Shown here in pieces: positions 6,940 through 12,924 of a stretch of DNA of 12,924 nucleotides. A program made the position numbers and the translations under genes. Source of the stretch: Flavobacteriales bacterium (GTDB lineage Bacteria > Bacteroidota > Bacteroidia > Flavobacteriales > Flavobacteriaceae); assembly GCA_027065935.1 (NCBI GenBank), contig JAMONI010000145.1:1-12924 (forward strand). Reading direction: 5' to 3'. Numbering within the stretch: position 1 is the first letter of the stretch; each line of letters begins with the position of its first letter. The notes beneath the pieces were generated by a model, which worked only from the letters and a program-made list of their open reading frames with translations, had not been told where the DNA came from and did not search any database.

Positions 6940-8723
6940 ACGCCTTGATTTTCTTTGATTTCCCTAAAAAGCTTTTGAGCGGGTTCGAACCAAAAGCTTT
7001 GCGGATGTTCGGTTAAAAGTTTTTTTAAGTATTCCGAGGCTTTGTCGGGATTGTCGAGGTAACGGGCATAAATGATGCCGAGCCGGTACAGGGCTTCTTC
7101 GCGGTAAATATTGTCATGGGTGTGTGACAATATTTCTTCCCAAATACTCGAGGTCTCGGTTATTTTTCCGCTTTTCCATAAAATCTTGGCTTTTAAGTAA
7201 AGGAAATCGTCATGGATTTTTTGACCTTTGAAGCGGGGTTGTGCGTTTTTTATTTTTTCCAAGGCAAGGGAATAATTTTTTGCATAATAATCGAAATAGG
7301 CCGACGCAAATTCTTTAAGTCCTTCATGTATGGTGTCTTGAGCTTCGCGATTGGCAATAATAACGAAGTCCAACCAAAGGGCGTCGTTGGCCACTTTTTT
7401 GTCGGCGGCTTTTTTAAGATTTTTCAATGTGGTGTGCGCCCAGTCGAAATCTCCGGAGAAGAAAGAGGCGAGTGCGATTTTGTACAAGGCGTTATAGTTG
7501 ATTTCGTCGTAAGGAAAATCTTCCCTGAGCAGGGTGTATTCGATGGCGGCGGCGTCAAACCGCCGGGTTAGTAACAGGATATCGGCTTTTTTTTCACGCC
7601 ATCTCGACCGTATTTTGGGATTGCGTTCGGTTTGAATCAAACTGTCGGTGAGTTTTCGGGCGCTTTCGTAATTTTTGTTGTCGAATACGAGTTTGTCGAT
7701 AATCATTTCGTAAATTTCGGCACGGATTTTAGCGTGGGATGTAATTCGGGCGCGTCGTTTCCATTCGCGAATCAGGGTATCGTTGTTGTTTCGGGTTTGA
7801 TTTTCGATTTTGGTGAAGAGCAAACGGATTTCGGCCCGGTCGTTTTCGGTGAGTTCGGGGATTTGTTCGGTAAATTGCAATATCGCTTCGGCTTCTTCGT
7901 ATTGGCGGGCATTATAGGCGCTTTCGGCGAGTTGGACGAATTCACGCGGACGGGCTTGATTTTGCAAATACAGTCCGCGCAACTGAACAAAGGCTTTGTT
8001 ATAATTCCGTTCTCTTACATATATCCATTGCATCAATTTTAGCCAAACCGGAAGGGGGCGGCGGGCGATTTTTTCGGCCAGCTTTCTTTTTAGGATACGG
8101 TTATATTTGTTGGACGGGTTGTCGTCGATGAATTTGGCCAAGAAGGACGTCAGGTAATGGAAATATACGTCGTTTGTAGCCACACTCTGCAAATAGGCTT
8201 CCATCATTTGTTCTGTTTGTCCCAGTTCGGCATAGGTAGTGCCTAAAAGCAAGTACAGATTGGCCGTTGCTTTTGTTTGTAAAGCAAGTTTCAGCAGGGC
8301 CACGGCATCATCGAGATAGTTGTATTTTTTTAGCCGGTAAACGATAGCCGATGTCATAGCCGGACGGACCGTGACCGTTTGTTTGAGTTTTTCCTTTTGT
8401 CTTCGGGCTTTGTCGGATTCTTTTTTCAAAGTAAAAAGATGGTATTTGTCCACTTCGAAGATGCCCGAACCGCTTTTTCTCGATACGCGTTCCACCCATT
8501 CGAGAGCTTGATCGTAACGTCCTTGACGGATGTAGATGTCCAATACATTATCATACACTTGCGGGCTGTAGCGCCGGAATTTATCATACCAGTCCAGATA
8601 AATCCGGAGTGCTTTTTCGGTTTCGCCTTCTTTAAGGTACCGGTCGGCCAAAAAAAGATTTTGTCCGCTCGAAGCGAACGAAAACAAGACATAAAACAAG
8701 AGGAAAAATCCTTTTTTAATCAA
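6936..8723 (-). CDS. Exported tetratricopeptide-repeat-type protein
   Basis: This 595-residue protein starts with a signal peptide (MIKKGFFLLFYVLFSFASSG, cleavage probably just before QNLF) and is otherwise built of paired amphipathic helices of TPR type. Repeat-like pieces include FLADRYLKEGETEKALRIYL (24-43), LLLGTTYAELGQTEQMMEAY, YNALYKIALASFFSGDFDWA and, near the C-terminus, ALYRLGIIYARYLDNPDKAS. No catalytic domain is visible. It is likely a periplasmic or outer-membrane-associated scaffold; partners are unknown. No ATG is available: an in-frame TAA lies 18 bases upstream (8739-8741), and the TTG at 8723 gives a well-formed signal peptide, so TTG is the probable start. It is the first gene of the operon with the ZIP transporter and mvaD. 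No consensus -7 element is seen upstream. Confidence 0.88.
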   Translation of the reverse strand: MIKKGFFLLFYVLFSFASSGQNLFLADRYLKEGETEKALRIYLDWYDKFRRYSPQVYDNVLDIYIRQGRYDQALEWVERVSRKSGSGIFEVDKYHLFTLKKESDKARRQKEKLKQTVTVRPAMTSAIVYRLKKYNYLDDAVALLKLALQTKATANLYLLLGTTYAELGQTEQMMEAYLQSVATNDVYFHYLTSFLAKFIDDNPSNKYNRILKRKLAEKIARRPLPVWLKLMQWIYVRERNYNKAFVQLRGLYLQNQARPREFVQLAESAYNARQYEEAEAILQFTEQIPELTENDRAEIRLLFTKIENQTRNNNDTLIREWKRRARITSHAKIRAEIYEMIIDKLVFDNKNYESARKLTDSLIQTERNPKIRSRWREKKADILLLTRRFDAAAIEYTLLREDFPYDEINYNALYKIALASFFSGDFDWAHTTLKNLKKAADKKVANDALWLDFVIIANREAQDTIHEGLKEFASAYFDYYAKNYSLALEKIKNAQPRFKGQKIHDDFLYLKAKILWKSGKITETSSIWEEILSHTHDNIYREEALYRLGIIYARYLDNPDKASEYLKKLLTEHPQSFWFEPAQKLFREIKENQGV

Positions 8724-8795
8724 TTGACAATTAGTTTTTTATGTTTTTTGGCACGTTAATTGAACTTACATAAACGAACCCGAAAACTCTTGGTT

Positions 8796-8939
8796 ATGAA
8801 TTTACCCGAAAGATATAAAAATTTGAAAACAAAAGCCAATGAATTTATGATGCAGGGTTTGTTGAATGAATATTTAAAGGTAATCAAAGAACTTGCCCGC
8901 ATCGAAAACCAACTTTACCGTTCATTGCGTTGGAATTAA
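8796..8939 (+). CDS. Small ORF of 47 codons, possible helical protein
   Basis: An ATG-started ORF of 47 codons begins [18 protein letters not shown] and ends YRSLRWN. It is rich in K, E, L and N, lacks any hydrophobic export signal, and reads as one or two amphipathic helices ([20 protein letters not shown]). It resembles, from memory only, very small Bacteroidota proteins of the form A-x2-FM-x2-G-x4-Y; I cannot verify this. It occupies the otherwise empty 212-base gap between two minus-strand operons. Its TAA (8937-8939) interlocks with the macro-gene stop (8936-8938 on the other strand), so the two genes converge with overlapping ends. No exact promoter is seen; TATGTTTT at 8739-8746 is a weak -7 candidate. 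Coding potential is moderate. Confidence 0.5.
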   Translation: MNLPERYKNLKTKANEFMMQGLLNEYLKVIKELARIENQLYRSLRWN

Positions 8940-9463
8940 TTGGCGGGAATGATTTCGAGTCCGGGATAGCCGGCATAAATCCTGTAGTTTTCTTCATCAA
9001 AGCACACAAAAATCACTTCTTCTATTTCAGGGTGTAAAGTCAAGTATTCTTTGACCGTGCCTATAGCAATATCAGCCGCCTTTTTTTTGGGAAAACCGTA
9101 AACTCCGGTGCTGATATTGGGGAAAGCGATGCTTTTTATGCCGTGTTGCGAGGCTAACTTCAGGCTGTTGAGATAAGCCTTGCGCAAGGTTTCTTCTTCC
9201 CCTTGATTGCCTCCTTTCCAAACGGGACCGACGGCGTGTATTACATATCGTGCCGGAAGGTTAAATCCCGGACTGATTTTGGCTTCGCCGTGCCGGGCAC
9301 CGCCGCATTTCCTGCAATATGCTTTCAATTCGGGGCCGGCTGCGCGATGAATGGCACCGTCCACACCTCCTCCGCCGAGCAAGCTCGGGTTGGCGGCATT
9401 GACAATGGCATCCACTTCCAATTGCGTGATATCGCCGCTGATCAATTTCATTTTTCCTTTCAT
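8936..9463 (-). CDS. Macro-domain protein, probable ADP-ribose/O-acetyl-ADP-ribose hydrolase
   Basis: Macro domains of this kind bind ADP-ribose and often remove it from proteins or deacetylate O-acetyl-ADP-ribose. The 175-residue protein is a single macro domain of MacroD/YmdB type. It shows [19 protein letters not shown] (10-28), the glycine-rich loop [14 protein letters not shown] (30-43) with the conserved N25 and D35, [22 protein letters not shown] (59-80), and the phosphate-binding [10 protein letters not shown] (116-125). The residues needed for activity in MacroD-type enzymes appear present. The ATG at 9463 lies 11 bases after the dnaG stop. A second in-frame ATG at 9451 is preceded by AAAGGA, an unusual Shine-Dalgarno-like run for this lineage, so translation may begin there, losing four residues. 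It is third in the operon polyprenyl synthase, dnaG, macro gene. Confidence 0.92.
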   Translation of the reverse strand: MKGKMKLISGDITQLEVDAIVNAANPSLLGGGGVDGAIHRAAGPELKAYCRKCGGARHGEAKISPGFNLPARYVIHAVGPVWKGGNQGEEETLRKAYLNSLKLASQHGIKSIAFPNISTGVYGFPKKKAADIAIGTVKEYLTLHPEIEEVIFVCFDEENYRIYAGYPGLEIIPAN

Positions 9464-9474
9464 AAGCGTTCGTT

Positions 9475-11451
9475 TTAGGTTATAACCACTTGACTTAGTA
9501 CTTCGCCGAAGAATTTTTTCAGCTGATTGTACCGATGAACTTCTTCCAATTCCTCAAAAACGGCTTCTTTATCTTCCGGGTCTATGGCCTTGAGTTCGTT
9601 TTGCTTGTCTTTAATCAAGTCTTTGAGCAGTTCCATTCGCAAACGGTAAATCACGTCGGTTACCCAAATGTCCAAATGAGTCGAGTAATCGGGAACGGAA
9701 ACGTTGATTTTTTCCCAGTCCGAAAGTTTGTATTTGTCCGGTTCGGCGAGCAAATCGGACAGGAGTTCGGTGTACCGGGGCGGTACTTTTTTGATGATGT
9801 CCATCGGATTGATTTCGCCCCGGGTGCGGAAATCTTCCGTCAATAAGTCGTAAAGGTATTGAAAATCTTCGGAAGCAAAACGAATTTCGTCGGCTTGGAG
9901 TTCCAAATGTATTTTTTCGGCTACGGTTCTTTCCGTTTTGACGATGTCGAACAAAAATTGATCGTCCACCAGGTCTTTTTGCACATATTCGGGAAAAACG
10001 GTTTTGTGTTGTCCGAACAATAATAGCAATTTGATGATTTCTCTTTCCAATACTTCCCGGTAGTTGACGGGGGTTCGACGGACCGTCTCCACTTGCATTT
10101 TGGGTTCGGGAATGGCATCGCGCAACAGTTTGGAACGCCCTATGATTTTCCGGCGGATCATCCGCCCGAGTTCTTTAAAAAGGGTTCGTTCGTTGGTGCC
10201 GGTAAGTTCGGCGATTTTTCGTGTATAGAGTTCCCGCTTGATTTCGTTGGGCATACCGGCAATGCTTTTGAGAACTTCATTAATCAAATCGAAAGTGCGA
10301 TGCGGGTCGGTATTTTCTTGTAAAAGGCGTTCGGCTTTGAAGGTGATGAAATCTTTTTGATGGACTTCCAAATAATTGATGAGGTCCTCGGTGGAAACAT
10401 TCCGGGCAAAGCTGTCGGGGTCTTCGCCTTCGGGAAGCACCACAACGTTAACGTTTATGTCATTTTCCAAAATAATATCCACACCACGCATGGCCGCTTG
10501 GATGCCTGCCGTGTCACCGTCATACACCAGGACCACGTTTTTCGTAAAGCGTTTTATCAGTTTGACTTGTTCGTCCGTTAGGGCGGTTCCGGCCGAGGCC
10601 ACCGTATTTTTGATGCCCGCTTGATGAAAAGCCATAACGTCGGTATAGCCTTCCACCAAATAGACGCGGTCCTCTTTGACAATCTCCGTTTTGGCTTGAA
10701 AAATGCCGTAGAGTACCTTGCTTTTACGGTAAATTTCCGTTTCCGGCGAATTGATATATTTGGCGGCTTTGACGTCGTTTTTTAAAATACGTCCGGCAAA
10801 TCCCAATACGGTACCGCTCAAGGAGTGAACGGGAAAAATCACGCGGTCGTAAAACCGGTCGAAGATGCGTCCGTTTTTTTTAATAATCAAACCGGCTTTT
10901 TCAAGAAGTTCTTCCTTGTACCCTTTGGCAACGGCCGCCCGGTAGAAGGCATCGCGTTGTGCGGGTGAATAGCCGATATCGAAGTCTTGCAAGGTTTTTT
11001 CCCGAAAACCTCTTTGTTTGAAATAGGAAAGTCCCACCGATTTGCCTTCGTCGGTATGATGGAGTTGTTCAACGAACCATTTTTTGGCAAATTCGGTCAC
11101 GACGTATAAACTTTCTTTTTCCTGTTGTTCTTTGCGCTCGTCGTCCGTCAGTTCGCGTTCTTCGATTTCGATATTGTATTTTTTGGCCAACCAACGAATG
11201 GCTTCGGGATATGTGAATTTTTCGTGTTCCATTAAAAATTTAATGGCGTCGCCCCCTTTTCCCGATGAGAAATCTTTCCAAATTTGTTTGGCCGGCGATA
11301 CGAAAAACGAAGGGGTTCGTTCGTTATTGAACGGACTGAAGCCGCGCAAATTACTACCGCTTCGTTTGAGCTGAACGAATTCGCCTATAACTTCTTCCAC
11401 TCGCATGGCTTCGCGGACGGCTTCTATGGTTTTGGGACTGATATAACTCAT
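9475..11451 (-). CDS. dnaG: DnaG primase lacking N-terminal zinc ligands
   Basis: DnaG makes RNA primers for replication and is recruited by the DnaB helicase. From the ATG at 11451 the protein has 658 residues. The N-terminal domain (1-100) aligns clearly with the DnaG zinc-binding domain ([20 protein letters not shown], then [21 protein letters not shown]), but the four expected ligands Cys, His, Cys, Cys are S39, N42, D60 and S63. The RNA polymerase core follows, with TOPRIM motifs VEGYTD (266-271, E267), GTALTDEQ and YDGDTAG (310-316; D311 and D313), all intact. The C-terminal part (about 460-658) is helical and corresponds to the helicase-interaction domain. The ATG shares one base with the stop of the upstream polyprenyl synthase gene (TGATG); a GTG three bases earlier is an alternative. 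I recall similar cysteine-free N-termini in flavobacterial DnaG, so this may be lineage-typical. Confidence 0.97.
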   Translation of the reverse strand: MSYISPKTIEAVREAMRVEEVIGEFVQLKRSGSNLRGFSPFNNERTPSFFVSPAKQIWKDFSSGKGGDAIKFLMEHEKFTYPEAIRWLAKKYNIEIEERELTDDERKEQQEKESLYVVTEFAKKWFVEQLHHTDEGKSVGLSYFKQRGFREKTLQDFDIGYSPAQRDAFYRAAVAKGYKEELLEKAGLIIKKNGRIFDRFYDRVIFPVHSLSGTVLGFAGRILKNDVKAAKYINSPETEIYRKSKVLYGIFQAKTEIVKEDRVYLVEGYTDVMAFHQAGIKNTVASAGTALTDEQVKLIKRFTKNVVLVYDGDTAGIQAAMRGVDIILENDINVNVVVLPEGEDPDSFARNVSTEDLINYLEVHQKDFITFKAERLLQENTDPHRTFDLINEVLKSIAGMPNEIKRELYTRKIAELTGTNERTLFKELGRMIRRKIIGRSKLLRDAIPEPKMQVETVRRTPVNYREVLEREIIKLLLLFGQHKTVFPEYVQKDLVDDQFLFDIVKTERTVAEKIHLELQADEIRFASEDFQYLYDLLTEDFRTRGEINPMDIIKKVPPRYTELLSDLLAEPDKYKLSDWEKINVSVPDYSTHLDIWVTDVIYRLRMELLKDLIKDKQNELKAIDPEDKEAVFEELEEVHRYNQLKKFFGEVLSQVVIT

Positions 11452-12425
11452 CACAGTTTGCGATTTATCACGTAATCCAACATTAATTTTAGGCTTTCTT
11501 TGGCTTCGTTGTCAGGATAGTTTTCCAATATTTTCAAAGCATCGTTTTTATATTGTTGCATTTTTTTTACGGCGTATTCCAATCCTCCTTTGTCCTTGAC
11601 AAAGTTTATCAATTCGCGAACTTTTTTCTTGTCTGTATTATGTTTTTTGATGATGCGGAGCATCCGTTTTTTTTCTCCGGTCGATGCTTGGTTTAAGGCA
11701 TATATCAGCGGTAGGGTCATTTTGCGCTCTTTAATATCGATTCCGGTAGGTTTGCCGATATCACCTTCGGTGTAGTCGAACAAGTCGTCTTTGATTTGAA
11801 AAGCCATACCGGTCAGTTCTCCGAATTTATACATTTCATTTACCGTTTTAACGTCCATACCTACCGAAGCGGCACCCATTGCCGTGCAAGAAGCGATTAG
11901 GGAAGCCGTTTTCTTGCGGATGATATCGTAGTAGGTCGCTTCGTCGATGTCGAGTTTTCTGGCCTTTTCGATTTGGAGCAGTTCGCCTTCGCTCATTTCC
12001 CTAACGGCTACCGAGATGATACGAAGCAGGTCGAAATCATCATTGTCAATAGACAAGATAAGCCCTTTGGCCAAAAGGTAATCCCCCACCAAGACGGCGA
12101 TTTTGTTGCGCCAAATGGCATTGAGCGAAAAGAAACCGCGCCGGAAGGTGCTTTCGTCCACCACGTCGTCGTGTACTATGGTGGCCGTGTGGATGAGTTC
12201 GATAATCCCCGCACCGCGATAGGTTCGTTCGGTGATATGGCCGCGAAGCATTTTGGCCGTAAGAAAAACAAACATAGGACGCATACGCTTGCCTTTACGA
12301 CTGACGATAAACATGGTTACCCTGTTGAGCAAAGGCACTTGTGTGCGCACCGCTTCGCGAAATTTGCTTTCGAAAACTTCCATTTCTTCTTCAATCGGTG
12401 CTTTTATTTTCGAGACAATTTTCAT
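11451..12425 (-). CDS. Polyprenyl diphosphate synthase (long-chain trans type)
   Basis: The enzyme condenses isopentenyl diphosphate onto an allylic primer, giving a long prenyl chain probably used for menaquinone. From the ATG at 12425 the protein has 324 residues. The first aspartate-rich motif is HDDVVDES (D86-D90), preceded by IHTATIV. The second is QIKDDLFDYT (D213-D217). GKRMRPMFVF (45-54) contributes to diphosphate binding, and KKTASLIASC (171-180) is the usual helix. Small residues before the first Asp motif (A81, T82) leave the chain pocket open, favouring a long product, but length cannot be fixed. A longer reading frame from TTG at 12455 exists, but that TTG is the end of the -7 element TATCTTTG, so it would lie upstream of the transcript; ATG 12425 is preferred. 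It leads the operon with dnaG and the macro-domain gene. Confidence 0.93.
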   Translation of the reverse strand: MKIVSKIKAPIEEEMEVFESKFREAVRTQVPLLNRVTMFIVSRKGKRMRPMFVFLTAKMLRGHITERTYRGAGIIELIHTATIVHDDVVDESTFRRGFFSLNAIWRNKIAVLVGDYLLAKGLILSIDNDDFDLLRIISVAVREMSEGELLQIEKARKLDIDEATYYDIIRKKTASLIASCTAMGAASVGMDVKTVNEMYKFGELTGMAFQIKDDLFDYTEGDIGKPTGIDIKERKMTLPLIYALNQASTGEKKRMLRIIKKHNTDKKKVRELINFVKDKGGLEYAVKKMQQYKNDALKILENYPDNEAKESLKLMLDYVINRKL

Positions 12426-12452
12426 TCGAAAAGGATTTTCAAAAACTTTTAT

Positions 12453-12460
12453 CAAAGATA
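12453..12460 (-). promoter_or_regulatory. Promoter -7 element of polyprenyl synthase-dnaG-macro operon
   Basis: On the minus strand TATCTTTG matches the Bacteroidota -7 consensus exactly. Transcription would begin near 12446, leaving a leader of about 20 bases to the ATG at 12425. No clear -33 TTG is present at the usual spacing. The element decides the start codon of the first gene, since the upstream TTG lies inside it. Confidence 0.6.
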
Positions 12461-12504
12461 ATTCAATCCGATGAAATCGATTCGTTTATATCACTTTTTG
12501 TAAC

Positions 12505-12528
12505 CGAACGCGCTCCCGGTTCGTTTTT
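12505..12528 (+). terminator. Weak plus-strand terminator-like hairpin
   Basis: CGAAC (12505-12509) pairs with GTTCG (12519-12523) around a nine-base loop and is followed by TTTTT (12524-12528). The stem has only five pairs and no plus-strand gene ends nearby, so it may be fortuitous. Confidence 0.2.
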
Positions 12529-12543
12529 CTATAAGAATGAACA

Positions 12544-12562
12544 TAAAATCCGTAGGATTTTA
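12544..12562. repeat. Perfect 8-bp inverted repeat (hairpin)
   Basis: TAAAATCC (12544-12551) and GGATTTTA (12555-12562) are perfect inverted copies around GTA. No T-run follows on either strand, so it is not a standard terminator. Its role is unknown; it lies between the operon promoter and the repeat region. Confidence 0.5.
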
Positions 12563-12613
12563 AATGTAGAACGGTTTTAATAATTCCTCTGCGTAACGTG
12601 AGATTCCTCAGTC

Positions 12614-12633
12614 GTCCCGATAGCTACCGGGAC
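12614..12633. repeat. Near-perfect 20-bp palindrome
   Basis: GTCCCG (12614-12619) and CGGGAC (12628-12633) are inverted copies flanking a central self-complementary TAGCTA, with a single mismatched pair (A12620 against C12627). It would form a stable hairpin in RNA or single-stranded DNA. It is part of the repeat cluster. Confidence 0.65.
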
Positions 12634-12672
12634 CTCCTTCGTCCGCAGGATCCCTATGGGAGCATGACAAAT

Positions 12673-12730
12673 GAGATCCCTCGTCGCTTCGCTTTACTCG
12701 GGATGACATTGGTCGTTCTTTTAGTCTTTT
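12673..12730 (+). repeat. 58-bp direct repeat, copy 1
   Basis: The copy starts GAGATCCCTCGTCGCTTCGC and ends TTTTAGTCTTTT. It is identical to copy 2 except for G at 12702, where copy 2 has A. The two starts are 194 bases apart. Confidence 0.9.
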
Positions 12731-12866
12731 ATCGCCTTCGGGACACGTTTGTCATTCCGAACGCAAGTGAGGAATCTCCATCACAAACCATCCCGCACAT
12801 TCCAATCAATCGAGGTGTACCCGCAGGCGGGCGTTTCGTCAAGAATGATTCTTATGAGCGAAAAGT

Positions 12867-12924
12867 GAGATCCCTCGTCGCTTCGCTTTACTCGGAATGA
12901 CATTGGTCGTTCTTTTAGTCTTTT
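12867..12924 (+). repeat. 58-bp direct repeat, copy 2 (reaches window edge)
   Basis: This copy matches copy 1 over all 58 visible bases except A at 12896. The match runs to the last base of the window, so the true repeat may be longer. Confidence 0.9.

Larger units (their letters stand above)
12598..12924. repeat. Non-coding dispersed-repeat cluster, continues past the window
   Basis: This stretch holds no credible gene. It is made of repeat modules: two 58-bp direct repeats, the 11-bp inverted pair GAGATTCCTCA (12600-12610) and TGAGGAATCTC (12768-12778), the 10-bp inverted pair GTCATTCCGA (12751-12760) and TCGGAATGAC (12892-12901), a palindrome at 12614-12633, and the short dyad CCCGC-AG-GCGGG (12820-12831). 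Modules resembling GAGATTCCTC... and ...GGAATGAC are familiar to me as intergenic repeats in many Bacteroidota genomes. No transposase is visible, so movement, if any, would depend on an enzyme encoded elsewhere. A plus-strand frame through this region is open only because the repeats lack stops. Confidence 0.75.

Noticed and set aside
7212..8042. Plus-strand open frames within the TPR gene
   Set aside because: They are antisense shadows, rich in F, V and G, with no recognisable domain; the minus-strand frame has a signal peptide and helical repeats throughout.
10357..10624. Plus-strand open frames across the dnaG TOPRIM region
   Set aside because: They overlap a highly conserved coding region on the opposite strand and show no protein family features.
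11452..11454. GTG as the dnaG start
   Set aside because: It is possible, but the adjacent ATG at 11451 is a stronger start and forms the common TGATG junction with the upstream stop.
12598..12900. Open frame of about 100 codons on the plus strand
   Set aside because: It begins at GTG inside repeat sequence and its translation (RFALLGMT, VIPNASEES) is the usual product of reading through dispersed repeats. No domain or promoter supports it.
12673..12924. Possible CRISPR array
   Set aside because: Only two direct repeats of 58 bases with 136 bases between them, no regular spacer length and no cas genes nearby.

Overview
The window looks like a chromosomal housekeeping segment from a member of the Bacteroidota, most likely the Flavobacteriia. 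Three things suggest this: protein content (a mevalonate-pathway enzyme, Rho with a long charged insert, a primase whose N-terminal zinc ligands are all replaced, an ExbB/ExbD cluster with an inserted four-helix protein); exact matches to the Bacteroidota promoter -7 element TAnnTTTG upstream of several genes; and near absence of Shine-Dalgarno sequences. Genus cannot be read from the sequence. I see no phage, insertion sequence, CRISPR array or defence locus.

Layout, left to right. Positions 1-280 hold the N-terminal part of glutaminyl-tRNA synthetase (minus strand) with its promoter. Next is a proton-channel energy-transducing operon, all minus strand, transcribed in the order exbB, four-helix membrane protein, exbD, exbD, ending in an intrinsic terminator at 341-370. 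A tRNA-Ser(GGA) gene with a strong Bacteroidota promoter lies immediately upstream and may share its transcript. Further upstream is rho (minus). A 232-bp intergenic region separates rho from a divergent plus-strand gene for a small four-helix membrane protein, whose promoter carries a 16-bp dyad between its -33 and -7 elements.

From 5159 to 8723 a tight minus-strand operon encodes an exported TPR-type protein, a ZIP-family metal transporter and diphosphomevalonate decarboxylase; the first and last appear to start with TTG. From 8936 to 12425 a second tight minus-strand operon encodes a polyprenyl diphosphate synthase, DnaG primase and a macro-domain ADP-ribose hydrolase. A 47-codon plus-strand ORF (8796-8939) lies between the two operons, its stop codon interlocked with that of the macro-domain gene.

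The right end (12598-12924) is non-coding and made of dispersed-repeat sequence: two 58-bp direct repeats with one mismatch, plus inverted repeats and palindromes. It continues past the window edge.

Two isoprenoid genes occur in separate operons: mvaD, which makes isopentenyl diphosphate, and the polyprenyl synthase, which polymerises it into a chain for quinones or lipid carriers. The points most worth checking are the cysteine-free DnaG N-terminus, the extra membrane protein in the exb operon, the 47-codon ORF, the TTG starts and the promoter dyad. None amounts to a demonstrable new system.
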